Of a stretch of DNA of 12,289 nt, positions 1 through 5,773 are shown one piece after another. The notes beneath the pieces were generated by a model. That model was not told the DNA's origin and did no database searches. It saw nothing but the letters and a program-made list of their open reading frames with translations. The stretch comes from a bacterium (GTDB lineage Bacteria; Desulfobacterota; Anaeroferrophillalia; Anaeroferrophillales; Tharpellaceae), in NCBI GenBank assembly GCA_029935295.1, contig JAOZKP010000062.1:1-12289 (forward strand), in the 5' to 3' direction. The translations under genes were made by a program, and so were the position numbers. The number at the start of each line of letters is the position of its first letter. The first letter of the stretch is position 1.

Positions 1-117
1 GGTCAAGTCTTGGGGTCAAATCTTTATCCTTGACAAAATAACGTTTATGCGACCTTGGACTTCGATGGATTTCGAGAACGTCACAACCATTGCTTCGCCC
101 ATTTTAACGGGGTCGCA

Positions 118-181
118 GCTTTACAAATGGCGGGTTAAGGTTTGGATTTAACGCGAACATCCCGGCCGCCATTTATAAAGC
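118..181. repeat. Long imperfect inverted repeat (hairpin)
   Basis: Arms 118-133 and 166-181 pair at 15 of 16 positions (one C/A mismatch, 124 against 175) around a 32-nt loop. The loop holds a smaller possible pairing between GTTAA and TTAAC. No T-tract follows, so it does not look like an intrinsic terminator. It may be the end or core of a small non-autonomous element, but no family is recognised. Confidence 0.55.
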
Positions 182-223
182 AACAACCCCAATCGAGACG
201 GTGCGAGTGAAATCCAAAGTGGT

Positions 224-243
224 AGTATTGGTGAGTATTGGTG
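224..243. repeat. Two-copy 10-nt tandem repeat
   Basis: AGTATTGGTG occurs twice head to tail (224-233 and 234-243). The second copy directly abuts the left copy of the 21-nt direct repeat that starts at 244. This could be a small target-side duplication or replication slippage at a junction. Confidence 0.75.
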
Positions 244-264
244 TCAGGCTTGACTCATGGGTAT
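244..264. repeat. Left copy of a perfect 21-nt direct repeat flanking the chemoreceptor gene
   Basis: This segment is identical over 21 nt to 2647-2667, in the same orientation. Its core holds TCAGGCTTGA, and with the preceding base it forms a small GTCA/TGAC inverted pair. Identity ends sharply on both sides. The two copies lie 2403 nt apart and enclose the receiver remnant and the whole chemoreceptor gene. Confidence 0.85.
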
Positions 265-361
265 TTTTTACATGATTACATGGCATCATATCGTTAACTA
301 CACAAAGTATGGACAAAGTATCAATCTTTAATGGGTCAACAAGTGGGGCCGAACACCTTAA

Positions 362-484
362 ACTGCTAACGGGTACACCATTCCGGTTATTTTTCTAACA
401 GCCCTTGATGACATAGAGGATAAAATTACCGGTTTTGCAGTTGGCGGGGCTGACTATATTACGAAACCATTTCAGAAGTATTGA
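362..484 (+). pseudogene. Remnant of a response-regulator receiver domain (C-terminal part)
   Basis: This frame reads about 40 residues, then TGA at 482-484. It contains IPVIFLTALDD, then GGADYITKPF. These match two hallmarks of CheY-like receiver domains: the beta4 strand ending in the conserved Thr/Ser, and the beta5 Lys-Pro pair with the preceding G(A)DY. The phosphoacceptor Asp region and the acidic N-terminus are missing. The frame is closed by a stop at 359-361 just upstream, and there is no start codon or ribosome-binding site. It is best read as a broken response-regulator gene, perhaps once a neighbour of the chemoreceptor. Confidence 0.75.
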
Positions 485-510
485 CAATTAGTCTCTTTCT
501 AGCATATAGA
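481..510 (+). promoter_or_regulatory. Candidate sigma70 promoter of the chemoreceptor gene
   Basis: A perfect -35 hexamer TTGACA (481-486) is followed after 18 nt by TATAGA (505-510), a reasonable -10. A transcript would start near 517, before the hairpin at 542-567 and the start codon at 594. The -35 overlaps the stop codon of the receiver remnant. Confidence 0.4.
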
Positions 511-541
511 ACAGACTTTGAATTCACAAGAGGCTTCGCAT

Positions 542-575
542 GGGGACAAAGCTAAAAATTTGTCCCCCACTTTTT
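542..575. terminator. GGGGACAAA hairpin followed by a T-tract
   Basis: Arms 542-550 (GGGGACAAA) and 559-567 (TTTGTCCCC) pair perfectly over 9 bp with an 8-nt loop. The sequence CAC and five T residues (571-575) follow. It could terminate transcription entering from the left, or attenuate the chemoreceptor transcript if the promoter at 481-510 is used. GGGGACA...TGTCCCC palindromes also occur as repeat elements next to REP-associated transposases, so a mobile origin is possible. The ATG at 540 falls in its left flank, which argues against that codon as the gene start. Confidence 0.5.
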
Positions 576-593
576 AACAATATGGAGAAGAGA

Positions 594-2639
594 ATGAACT
601 TTCTGAAAAATTTGTCCCTAAAAATTAAAATCATGCTGATTGTCATCCTGCCGTTGGTCGCTTTCCTCTGGGTCTCCGGCAGTAATTTGATCTCTGATTA
701 CCGGCAACTTAACTCATATAAATCCATTCATGAGCTCTCTTTGTTATCAAACAGTATCAGCAACCTGGTCCACGAACTCCAGAAAGAGCGCGGCGCCTCG
801 GCCGGTTTTCTCGGTAGTAAAGGAACGAAATTTAGTGAAAAACTAAAGCACCAAAGAAGTGATACGGACGGCAAACATGAGATCTTAACAAAATTTCTCA
901 CAAATTTTGACATGCATCGTTTCGACTCGGAACTGGAAAGTAAAATATCTAAAGCTTTGAGTCATCTCACGATTCTGAATCAGGAACGTCAGGCCATCTC
1001 CAAACAGCAGCGCACGGTTAAGGAGGCTGTGGTCTACTACACCGCAGCCAATACCAACCTGCTGAACACTATCGGCTACATGACCCACCTCTCAAGCAAC
1101 GCTGAATTGGCCGCCCAAATTGGGGCCTACTTTAATTTTTTGCAGAGTAAAGAGCGGGCGGGCAAGGAGCGCGCAGTTTTGAGCGGGGTTTTCAGCAAGG
1201 GATCCTTCTCTCCCGGAATGTATAATCTCTTTATCCAACTCGTAACTGAGCAGGACACCTATATAAATGTTTTTGAATCACTGGCAACCCATACAGAGCA
1301 ACAGTTTCTCCAAAAAACCGTGGCCGGCGCGGCCGTTGATCAAGTCGCTAAGATGCGTCAGACCGCTCGTCAGGTAAACCTCGACTCGACCAAAAGTTTC
1401 GGCGTGAACCCGATTACCTGGTTTGAGACAATCACCAAAAAGATCAATCTTTTAAAACAGGTCGAGGATTATCTATCCTCCGGTATTGAGAAAAGGGCCG
1501 CTGACTTGGCAGCTTCCCAGAAATCATCAATGATTGTTGCGCTGGTTTTTTTCGTATTTATTACCGTTATCTCAATTTTCCTGGTCTTCGTTGTAACTTC
1601 AATTATTCTAAATGGCATTAAACAAGTGACCACCGTAGCGCTTGAACTAGCAGAGGGTGAAGGTGACCTGAGCAAAAGAATGGGGATTAAGACGCGTGAT
1701 GAGATTGGTGTCTTAGGTCAGGCTATCGATAAAATGCTGGACAATTTATCATCAATGATCGGACAGATTCAGAGTATTTCAGGCTCTTTAGAGAGCGCCA
1801 ACCAGGAACTTTCAGCTCTTTCTGAGGAGATGAGTCAAGAGACCGAAAATGTTTCCGGAAGAGCCAGTACGGTAGCGGCAGCAGCTGAAGAGATGAGTGT
1901 CAACATGAAAAGCGTGAACTTCGCGGCCGAAAATGCATCGCAAAACGTTGCCAGTGTGGCTTCATCTACAGAAAATGTCACCTCGATTGGTGCAGAGATT
2001 GCCAGTAATACTGAAAGTGCGCGAGAGATCACAAACCACGCTGTAACCCAAGCCGAAAACTCTTCAAAACGGATTTATGAGCTCGGCTTGGCGGCTGACG
2101 AAATTGGCAAAGTCACTGGAACTATTACGGAAATTTCTGAGCAAACCAACCTGCTTGCCCTTAATGCAACAATTGAAGCGGCTCGAGCGGGGGAGAGTGG
2201 CAAAGGTTTTGCAGTCGTCGCCAATGAGATCAAGGAACTGGCAAAACAGACTGCTGATGCAACGGTTGAGATAGAGAATAAGGTTGGCGGGATCCAAACA
2301 TCGACCAAAGCGACAGTTTTGGAGATTGAAGAGATCACGAAGGTTATTAATGAAATAAATAAGATTGTTACCGACATAAGTCAATCGGTTGAGACCCAGA
2401 ACTTGACCACGGCAGAAATTTCCAGCGATGTCAGCCAGGTCTCTCAAGGAATTATGGAGGTCACCGAAAACGTCGGCCAGGCATCTACGGTTGCCGGAGA
2501 GGTTGCCCAGGATATTGCCGAAGTCGACCACTCTTCAAGCCAGATGCTGACCAATACGACTAACGTCAATACCACCGCCGCAACTTTGAATGATTTAGCC
2601 GGTCAGTTGCAGGGCCTGGTGGGGAAATTCAAGGTCTAG
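594..2639 (+). CDS. Methyl-accepting chemotaxis protein with NIT sensor domain
   Basis: This is a complete membrane chemoreceptor of 681 residues that would relay a ligand signal to CheA/CheW. After a short basic start there is a first membrane segment (about residues 12-28), then a long periplasmic sensor. The sensor carries nitrate/nitrite-sensing (NIT, PF08376) signatures LQKERGASAGFLGSKG (about 62-77) and KERAGKERAVLSG (about 186-198). A second membrane segment (about 313-339), a HAMP domain, then the cytoplasmic coiled coil follow, with the conserved hairpin tip containing NLLALNATIEAARAG (about 519-533). It ends in LVGKFKV with no CheR-tethering pentapeptide. An in-frame ATG at 540 lies at the edge of a hairpin and has no Shine-Dalgarno; ATG 594 has GGAG at 584-587 with 6-nt spacing, so I chose 594. 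Ligand specificity for nitrate or nitrite is inferred from the family only. It is bracketed by 21-nt direct repeats and is not part of the B12 operon. Confidence 0.93.
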   Translation: MNFLKNLSLKIKIMLIVILPLVAFLWVSGSNLISDYRQLNSYKSIHELSLLSNSISNLVHELQKERGASAGFLGSKGTKFSEKLKHQRSDTDGKHEILTKFLTNFDMHRFDSELESKISKALSHLTILNQERQAISKQQRTVKEAVVYYTAANTNLLNTIGYMTHLSSNAELAAQIGAYFNFLQSKERAGKERAVLSGVFSKGSFSPGMYNLFIQLVTEQDTYINVFESLATHTEQQFLQKTVAGAAVDQVAKMRQTARQVNLDSTKSFGVNPITWFETITKKINLLKQVEDYLSSGIEKRAADLAASQKSSMIVALVFFVFITVISIFLVFVVTSIILNGIKQVTTVALELAEGEGDLSKRMGIKTRDEIGVLGQAIDKMLDNLSSMIGQIQSISGSLESANQELSALSEEMSQETENVSGRASTVAAAAEEMSVNMKSVNFAAENASQNVASVASSTENVTSIGAEIASNTESAREITNHAVTQAENSSKRIYELGLAADEIGKVTGTITEISEQTNLLALNATIEAARAGESGKGFAVVANEIKELAKQTADATVEIENKVGGIQTSTKATVLEIEEITKVINEINKIVTDISQSVETQNLTTAEISSDVSQVSQGIMEVTENVGQASTVAGEVAQDIAEVDHSSSQMLTNTTNVNTTAATLNDLAGQLQGLVGKFKV

Positions 2640-2646
2640 ATGAAGT

Positions 2647-2667
2647 TCAGGCTTGACTCATGGGTAT
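2647..2667. repeat. Right copy of the perfect 21-nt direct repeat
   Basis: Identical to 244-264, same orientation. It begins 8 nt after the chemoreceptor stop codon. The flanks of the two copies do not match, so the identity is confined to these 21 nt. Confidence 0.85.
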
Positions 2668-2716
2668 GTTGGCATGTTAATAATTTAGTTTAAAACTGTG
2701 ATAATTACCATTTGAC

Positions 2717-2766
2717 TTGACAAAGGATTGAGAAAGGATTATTCGAGCCGTCACATAAAATATAAT
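2717..2766 (+). promoter_or_regulatory. Candidate promoter(s) for the riboswitch-controlled operon
   Basis: Two incomplete candidates are visible. TTGACA at 2717-2722 is a perfect -35, but the hexamer 17 nt downstream (TATTCG, 2740-2745) is a poor -10. TATAAT at 2761-2766 is a perfect -10, but lacks a recognisable -35 and would start transcription inside the first riboswitch stem. A start from the first candidate, near 2752, leaves the aptamer complete. Confidence 0.3.
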
Positions 2767-2930
2767 TGTTCGGGTGCTCATTTTGAGCCTAACAGGGAAC
2801 CTCGTGAGAGTCGAGGACGGGCCCGCCGCTGTAACCGGAGACGAACGTCGCAAGTATGCCACTGATTTAATATGAATCGGGAAGGCGCGACAAGTAGGTT
2901 TGATCCGGGAGTCAGAAGACCTGCCAGAAC
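2766..2930 (+). ncRNA. Cobalamin (adenosylcobalamin-type) riboswitch aptamer
   Basis: The sequence shows the ordered conserved blocks of cobalamin riboswitches: GGTGCTC then AGCCTAACAGGGAAC on the 5' side, CCGCTGTAACCGGAGACG in the middle, GCCACTG, GGGAAGGCGCGAC (the B12 box region), and the 3' block GATCCGGGAGTCAGAAGACC. The closing stem can form between CGGGT at 2771-2775 and ACCTG at 2919-2923. The genes that follow are all cobalamin-biosynthesis genes or their neighbours, which fits repression of the operon by B12. Confidence 0.95.
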
Positions 2931-2971
2931 AAATAATGCTGAATATCGTGGAGAGATTTCAGCGTTTATTT
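2931..2971 (+). promoter_or_regulatory. Hairpin between aptamer and terminator (part of expression platform)
   Basis: AAATAATGCTGAA (2931-2943) can pair with TTCAGCG plus TTATTT (2958-2971), with one bulge, around a 14-nt loop. It follows the aptamer directly and precedes the terminator. It could be part of the switching architecture or a spacer helix; the alternative antiterminator pairing is not obvious by eye. Confidence 0.45.
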
Positions 2972-2993
2972 GATCCTGCCGGATAAAAAAGGG

Positions 2994-3039
2994 AAATCCC
3001 CGGGTCGAAACTTAAATAGTTTCGGTGCGGGGATTTTTT
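2994..3039 (+). terminator. Rho-independent terminator of the riboswitch expression platform
   Basis: AAATCCCCG at 2994-3002 pairs perfectly with CGGGGATTT at 3028-3036. An inner stem CGAAAC (3006-3011) / GTTTCG (3019-3024) extends the hairpin, and a run of six T (3034-3039) completes it. It lies between the aptamer and the Shine-Dalgarno of cbiL, so B12 binding most likely causes premature termination before the operon. Confidence 0.88.
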
Positions 3040-3056
3040 GGTTTAAAGGAGATGAA

Positions 3057-3761
3057 ATGCAATCAGGAAAATTTTACGGGGTCGGTATCGGCCCCGGTGA
3101 TCCGCGTTATCTGACGGTAATGGCGGTTGATGTTTTTCGGTCGGTTGATCTGATTTTTACAGTGGTCGGGCGTAATTCAAAATTCAGCGTTTCGCGGCAG
3201 GTTATTGATTCGGTGACTCAGGTTAAAGCTGAGAAACGGGAGCTGACCTTCAGTATGGCCCGTGACTGGGAGCTGCGGCGGCAGAGTGTGCAGGAGAACG
3301 CCGAAGAGATTCTCGCAGTATTAAAATCGGGCTTAAATTGTGCTTTTGCCACGCTCGGCGACCCCATGACTTACAGTACGTTTGGTTATCTTTTGAAAAT
3401 CTTGCAGGAAGAGCTGCCCTCGTTAGAGACCGAGGTTGTGCCCGGGATCACTTCGTTTGCAGCCCTGGCGGCAAAATCGCAGACAGTTCTGGTTGAGGAT
3501 GATGAGTCTTTGCACGTTTTTCCGGGCCAGAATGTCGAGTGCCCGGAGACGATTAAGCTTATGCCGAAGTCTGCCAATGTTATTTTGAAAAGCTATAAAA
3601 ATCGCAACCGACTGGTTGAACATTTTAGTAAACAGGAGGGTTGCAGTATCATTTACGGCAGCCGTCTCTGTCTTGATGGTGAATTTACGGCAACCGCAGC
3701 GTCGGAAATTGTTGCGCACCCGGATGAGTATCTGTCTCTGATGATTATCAAAAAAGATTAG
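3057..3761 (+). CDS. cbiL: Cobalt-factor II C20-methyltransferase (CbiL)
   Basis: SAM-dependent methyltransferase of 234 residues that methylates C20 of cobalt-factor II / cobalt-precorrin-2, an early cytoplasmic step of anaerobic corrin-ring synthesis. The N-terminus has the tetrapyrrole-methylase loop GVGIGPGDPRYLT (residues 8-20). The middle has TLGDPMTYSTFGYL and VPGITSFAALAA, both typical of the CbiL/CobI subfamily, and SYKNRNRLV follows near the C-terminal third. The length matches the family (about 230-240). ATG 3057 is chosen because AAAGGAG lies at 3045-3051 with 5-nt spacing. The frame stays open upstream to 2970, but that part lies inside the riboswitch terminator and cannot be coding in the expressed mRNA. 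It is the first gene after the riboswitch. CbiL rather than aerobic CobI is inferred from the anaerobic neighbours. Confidence 0.93.
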   Translation: MQSGKFYGVGIGPGDPRYLTVMAVDVFRSVDLIFTVVGRNSKFSVSRQVIDSVTQVKAEKRELTFSMARDWELRRQSVQENAEEILAVLKSGLNCAFATLGDPMTYSTFGYLLKILQEELPSLETEVVPGITSFAALAAKSQTVLVEDDESLHVFPGQNVECPETIKLMPKSANVILKSYKNRNRLVEHFSKQEGCSIIYGSRLCLDGEFTATAASEIVAHPDEYLSLMIIKKD

Positions 3762-3775
3762 GGTGCGGTCTTATT

Positions 3776-4858
3776 TTGGAACACTCTAGAGTGAAAAAAT
3801 CGGTTCCGCAATGGCGGCGCTGGTGCTGGTGGGGCTGGTGTTTGATTGCTGTTCTGTTGACGGCTTTTGTTTTTAGTCAGCTGCCGCTCAGTGTAAATCT
3901 AAAAGTCCTGAAAAGATTGATCCGGCTGACGCTGATGGTCGGGGCGGCAACTTTTATCGGCACGATATTTGAGGTTCGCAACTGGACCGGTTTTGCCCGG
4001 CTGCTGCTGAAACCGTTAATCAATTTTGCCCGGTTGCCGCAGATTGTCGGGGCGGCGATGATTACGGCCCTGTTTTCCAATCATGCTGCCGGCGGTATTC
4101 TCGCGGGCTCGTTTGCCGAAGATAGGATCAGCCGTTTCGAGATGCGGGTCGGGGCGATATGTAATTCTTACGCCGCCTATGTTTCGCACTCTTTCCGGGT
4201 TATGTATCCCGTGGTTGGTGCCCTCGGCCTGCCGGGGTTATACTATTTTGGCCTGATTTTCGGGTCGGGTCTTTTGATTACGTTGACGGCATTAACGATC
4301 TGCCGTTTTCGGCCGCAAAGTGCAATTTCAATCGATAACGGGATTGTCACCGGAGATGCTACGCCAACGCCGGTGATAAAGAAGATGATTTCCTGGCCAG
4401 AGACTATTTTTAGAGCTTGGTCAAGAAGCCGCAACATCCTGATTAGGGTGCTCTGGGTTACGGTGCCGCTCTATCTTTTGGCATCGTATTTTAATTATAT
4501 CGGCATTTTTCAGGTCTGGAAAGAGTTTGTACCCGAAATCGCGGCGCCTTTTTTCCCGCCCGAAGTGCTGGCCATAATGGCTGCCCGGTTAGGGGGCTTG
4601 GTGAGTGCGGCCGGGGTTGCTTTTGAATTTTATGACCACGGCAGTATCGGCAGTGCGCATATTTTGTTGGCACTGCTGGCCGGTAATCTGATTACCAATC
4701 CGATTCGCATGTTGCGGCGCAATCTGCCGACGGCCATGGGGATCTTTCCGCCACGGGATGGTTTTTTTATCGTTATGGTGATGCAGATGAGTCGGTTGTT
4801 GTTTGTGATTCTTTACATCGCCATCCTAATTGCCTGGCTGCACCTGCATCAGGGGTGA
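3776..4858 (+). CDS. Gate-domain (nucleoside-recognition-like) integral membrane protein, function unknown
   Basis: A hydrophobic protein of about 360 residues with roughly eight membrane segments (for example near 19-37, 50-66, 153-176, 220-244 and 330-355). Two halves resemble the Gate / nucleoside-recognition fold (PF07670). The first half contains SNHAAGGILAGSF (101-113) and NSYAAYVSHSFRVMYP (130-145), with polar and His residues inside otherwise hydrophobic stretches; the second holds ARLGGLVSAAG and GNLITNPIR. The N-terminus is rich in Trp and Cys (WRRWCWWGWC). It starts 14 nt after cbiL and ends 6 nt before the dehydrogenase, so it is an operon member under B12 control. A transport role for cobalt, B12 or an intermediate is inference from context only. 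The start is uncertain: TTG 3776 gives the longest form, GTG 3791 is an alternative, and neither has a clear Shine-Dalgarno. Confidence 0.75.
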   Translation: MEHSRVKKSVPQWRRWCWWGWCLIAVLLTAFVFSQLPLSVNLKVLKRLIRLTLMVGAATFIGTIFEVRNWTGFARLLLKPLINFARLPQIVGAAMITALFSNHAAGGILAGSFAEDRISRFEMRVGAICNSYAAYVSHSFRVMYPVVGALGLPGLYYFGLIFGSGLLITLTALTICRFRPQSAISIDNGIVTGDATPTPVIKKMISWPETIFRAWSRSRNILIRVLWVTVPLYLLASYFNYIGIFQVWKEFVPEIAAPFFPPEVLAIMAARLGGLVSAAGVAFEFYDHGSIGSAHILLALLAGNLITNPIRMLRRNLPTAMGIFPPRDGFFIVMVMQMSRLLFVILYIAILIAWLHLHQG

Positions 4859-4864
4859 TGAGAT

Positions 4865-5773
4865 ATGCTGAGTTATCCGATTAATCTTCTTTTACAAAAT
4901 CGCCCCTGTCTCGTGGTTGGTGGCGGTCCGGTGGCGCTGCGGAAAGCGACCCGTTTGCTTAAGGCGGCCGCCCGGGTAAAAGTTGTGGCCCCGGAAGCCG
5001 TTGCCGGTTTGCACGAATTAGCTGCAGCCGGTCAGCTGGAACTGGTTTTACGCAAATGTCTGGAGGCTGATCTTGATGGTGTTTTTCTGCTCTTTTTGGC
5101 CTCTGATGATCACAGATTTAATCAGCAGTTGCTGGATAGAGCCCGGAGTTTAGGGGTTTTGAGCTGCGCCGTTGATAAAAACTGGTCAGCGGGTGATTTC
5201 ATCACCCCGGCAAGCTGTGACGGCGCCGGTTTGCAGCTTGCCGTTGCTACCGGCGGCCGCTCCTGTATTCGCTCTAAATCGGTTAAAAATTTTCTTGCCG
5301 GTCAACTCGAGACTCTGGCCGCAAAAGTGGTGCTGAGCACATTTACAATTTCTGGTGAGAATCAAGTAAATGAATTTAATCCAGATCTGCCGGACTTTGT
5401 AGTTGCATCGATAAAACTTATTACCGGCGTGCGCGAGTTTGCTGTTTGTCATGCTGCCGGTAGCTTTGAGGTTGTGGCTCTGCTCAGTCTTGACGAAGGA
5501 GTTAACCGGTTATTGCGGTTGATTCTTAAAGATGCGATTGGGGAAACTGGGGCTGAAATTATAGAATGTCGCGGCGAAGAGGCATTTAAGTATCTTTTCC
5601 GGAAAACTTCGGCCACCGCTGTACCTCGATCTCTTTTTGCAAATTGCAGTGCTGAATGTCGTTTTAGTAGTGGTTTGAAGAGGTTAAACACTTTGTTAAT
5701 GCAGTCAGAAAACTTAAAGGTAGATCCCGGGAGCGGATGGCGGAAATATGCAGATTATTGTCGGAAGTTATAA
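4865..5773 (+). CDS. Precorrin-2 dehydrogenase (siroheme synthase N-terminal type) fused to a degenerate HemA-like domain
   Basis: Residues 1 to about 150 form an NAD-dependent precorrin-2 dehydrogenase (CysG N-terminal / SirC / Met8p family), oxidising precorrin-2 to sirohydrochlorin. The nucleotide loop VVGGGPVALRKATRLL is at 17-32. The catalytic Asp of CysG (D104) is matched by D104 in CAVDKN, followed by DFITPAS and AVATGGRS. Residues about 157-280 align by eye with the N-terminal catalytic domain of glutamyl-tRNA reductase: ITGVREFAVC (186-195) matches the strand before STCNR, and EEAFKYLFRKTSAT matches the HLFRVASGLDS region. The STCNR motif reads HAAGS (196-200), so the nucleophilic Cys is Ala198, and the LGE motif and both later HemA domains are missing. 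The HemA-like part therefore cannot be an active reductase. The start has AGGGG at 4851-4855. Its end overlaps the next gene by 26 nt. Confidence 0.85.
   Translation: MLSYPINLLLQNRPCLVVGGGPVALRKATRLLKAAARVKVVAPEAVAGLHELAAAGQLELVLRKCLEADLDGVFLLFLASDDHRFNQQLLDRARSLGVLSCAVDKNWSAGDFITPASCDGAGLQLAVATGGRSCIRSKSVKNFLAGQLETLAAKVVLSTFTISGENQVNEFNPDLPDFVVASIKLITGVREFAVCHAAGSFEVVALLSLDEGVNRLLRLILKDAIGETGAEIIECRGEEAFKYLFRKTSATAVPRSLFANCSAECRFSSGLKRLNTLLMQSENLKVDPGSGWRKYADYCRKL

Larger units (their letters stand above)
1..593. other. Intergenic region with decayed DNA upstream of the chemoreceptor gene
   Basis: No intact gene is visible on either strand. The left edge carries a short inverted pair, GTCAAG at 2-7 and CTTGAC at 29-34, of the kind often seen beside mobile-element remnants. 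The rest contains a large imperfect hairpin, a tandem repeat next to a long direct repeat, a receiver-domain remnant, a promoter candidate and a GGGGACA-type hairpin, each listed separately. The frames are broken by stops throughout, which fits accumulated remnants rather than a functional gene. Confidence 0.6.

Noticed and set aside
119..181. Integron attC site
   Set aside because: The loop contains ATTTAAC, which fits one core-site consensus, but no matching GTTRRRY in the correct order and distance was found.
540..593. ATG 540 as start of the chemoreceptor
   Set aside because: It lies at the edge of a perfect hairpin, has no Shine-Dalgarno, and adds a non-family extension; ATG 594 has GGAG at ideal spacing and a normal receptor N-terminus.
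2064..2531. Long open frame on the minus strand opposite the chemoreceptor
   Set aside because: It lies wholly inside the signalling domain of a clear gene, has low-complexity composition mirroring the coiled coil, and no ribosome-binding site or family resemblance.
2685..2700. AGTTTAAAACT as a terminator for the chemoreceptor
   Set aside because: The arms are five A/T-rich pairs with a one-base loop, which cannot form a stable hairpin, and no T-tract follows.
2970..3056. Upstream extension of the cbiL reading frame
   Set aside because: The extension overlaps the riboswitch terminator and its residues do not belong to CbiL; ATG 3057 has AAAGGAG.
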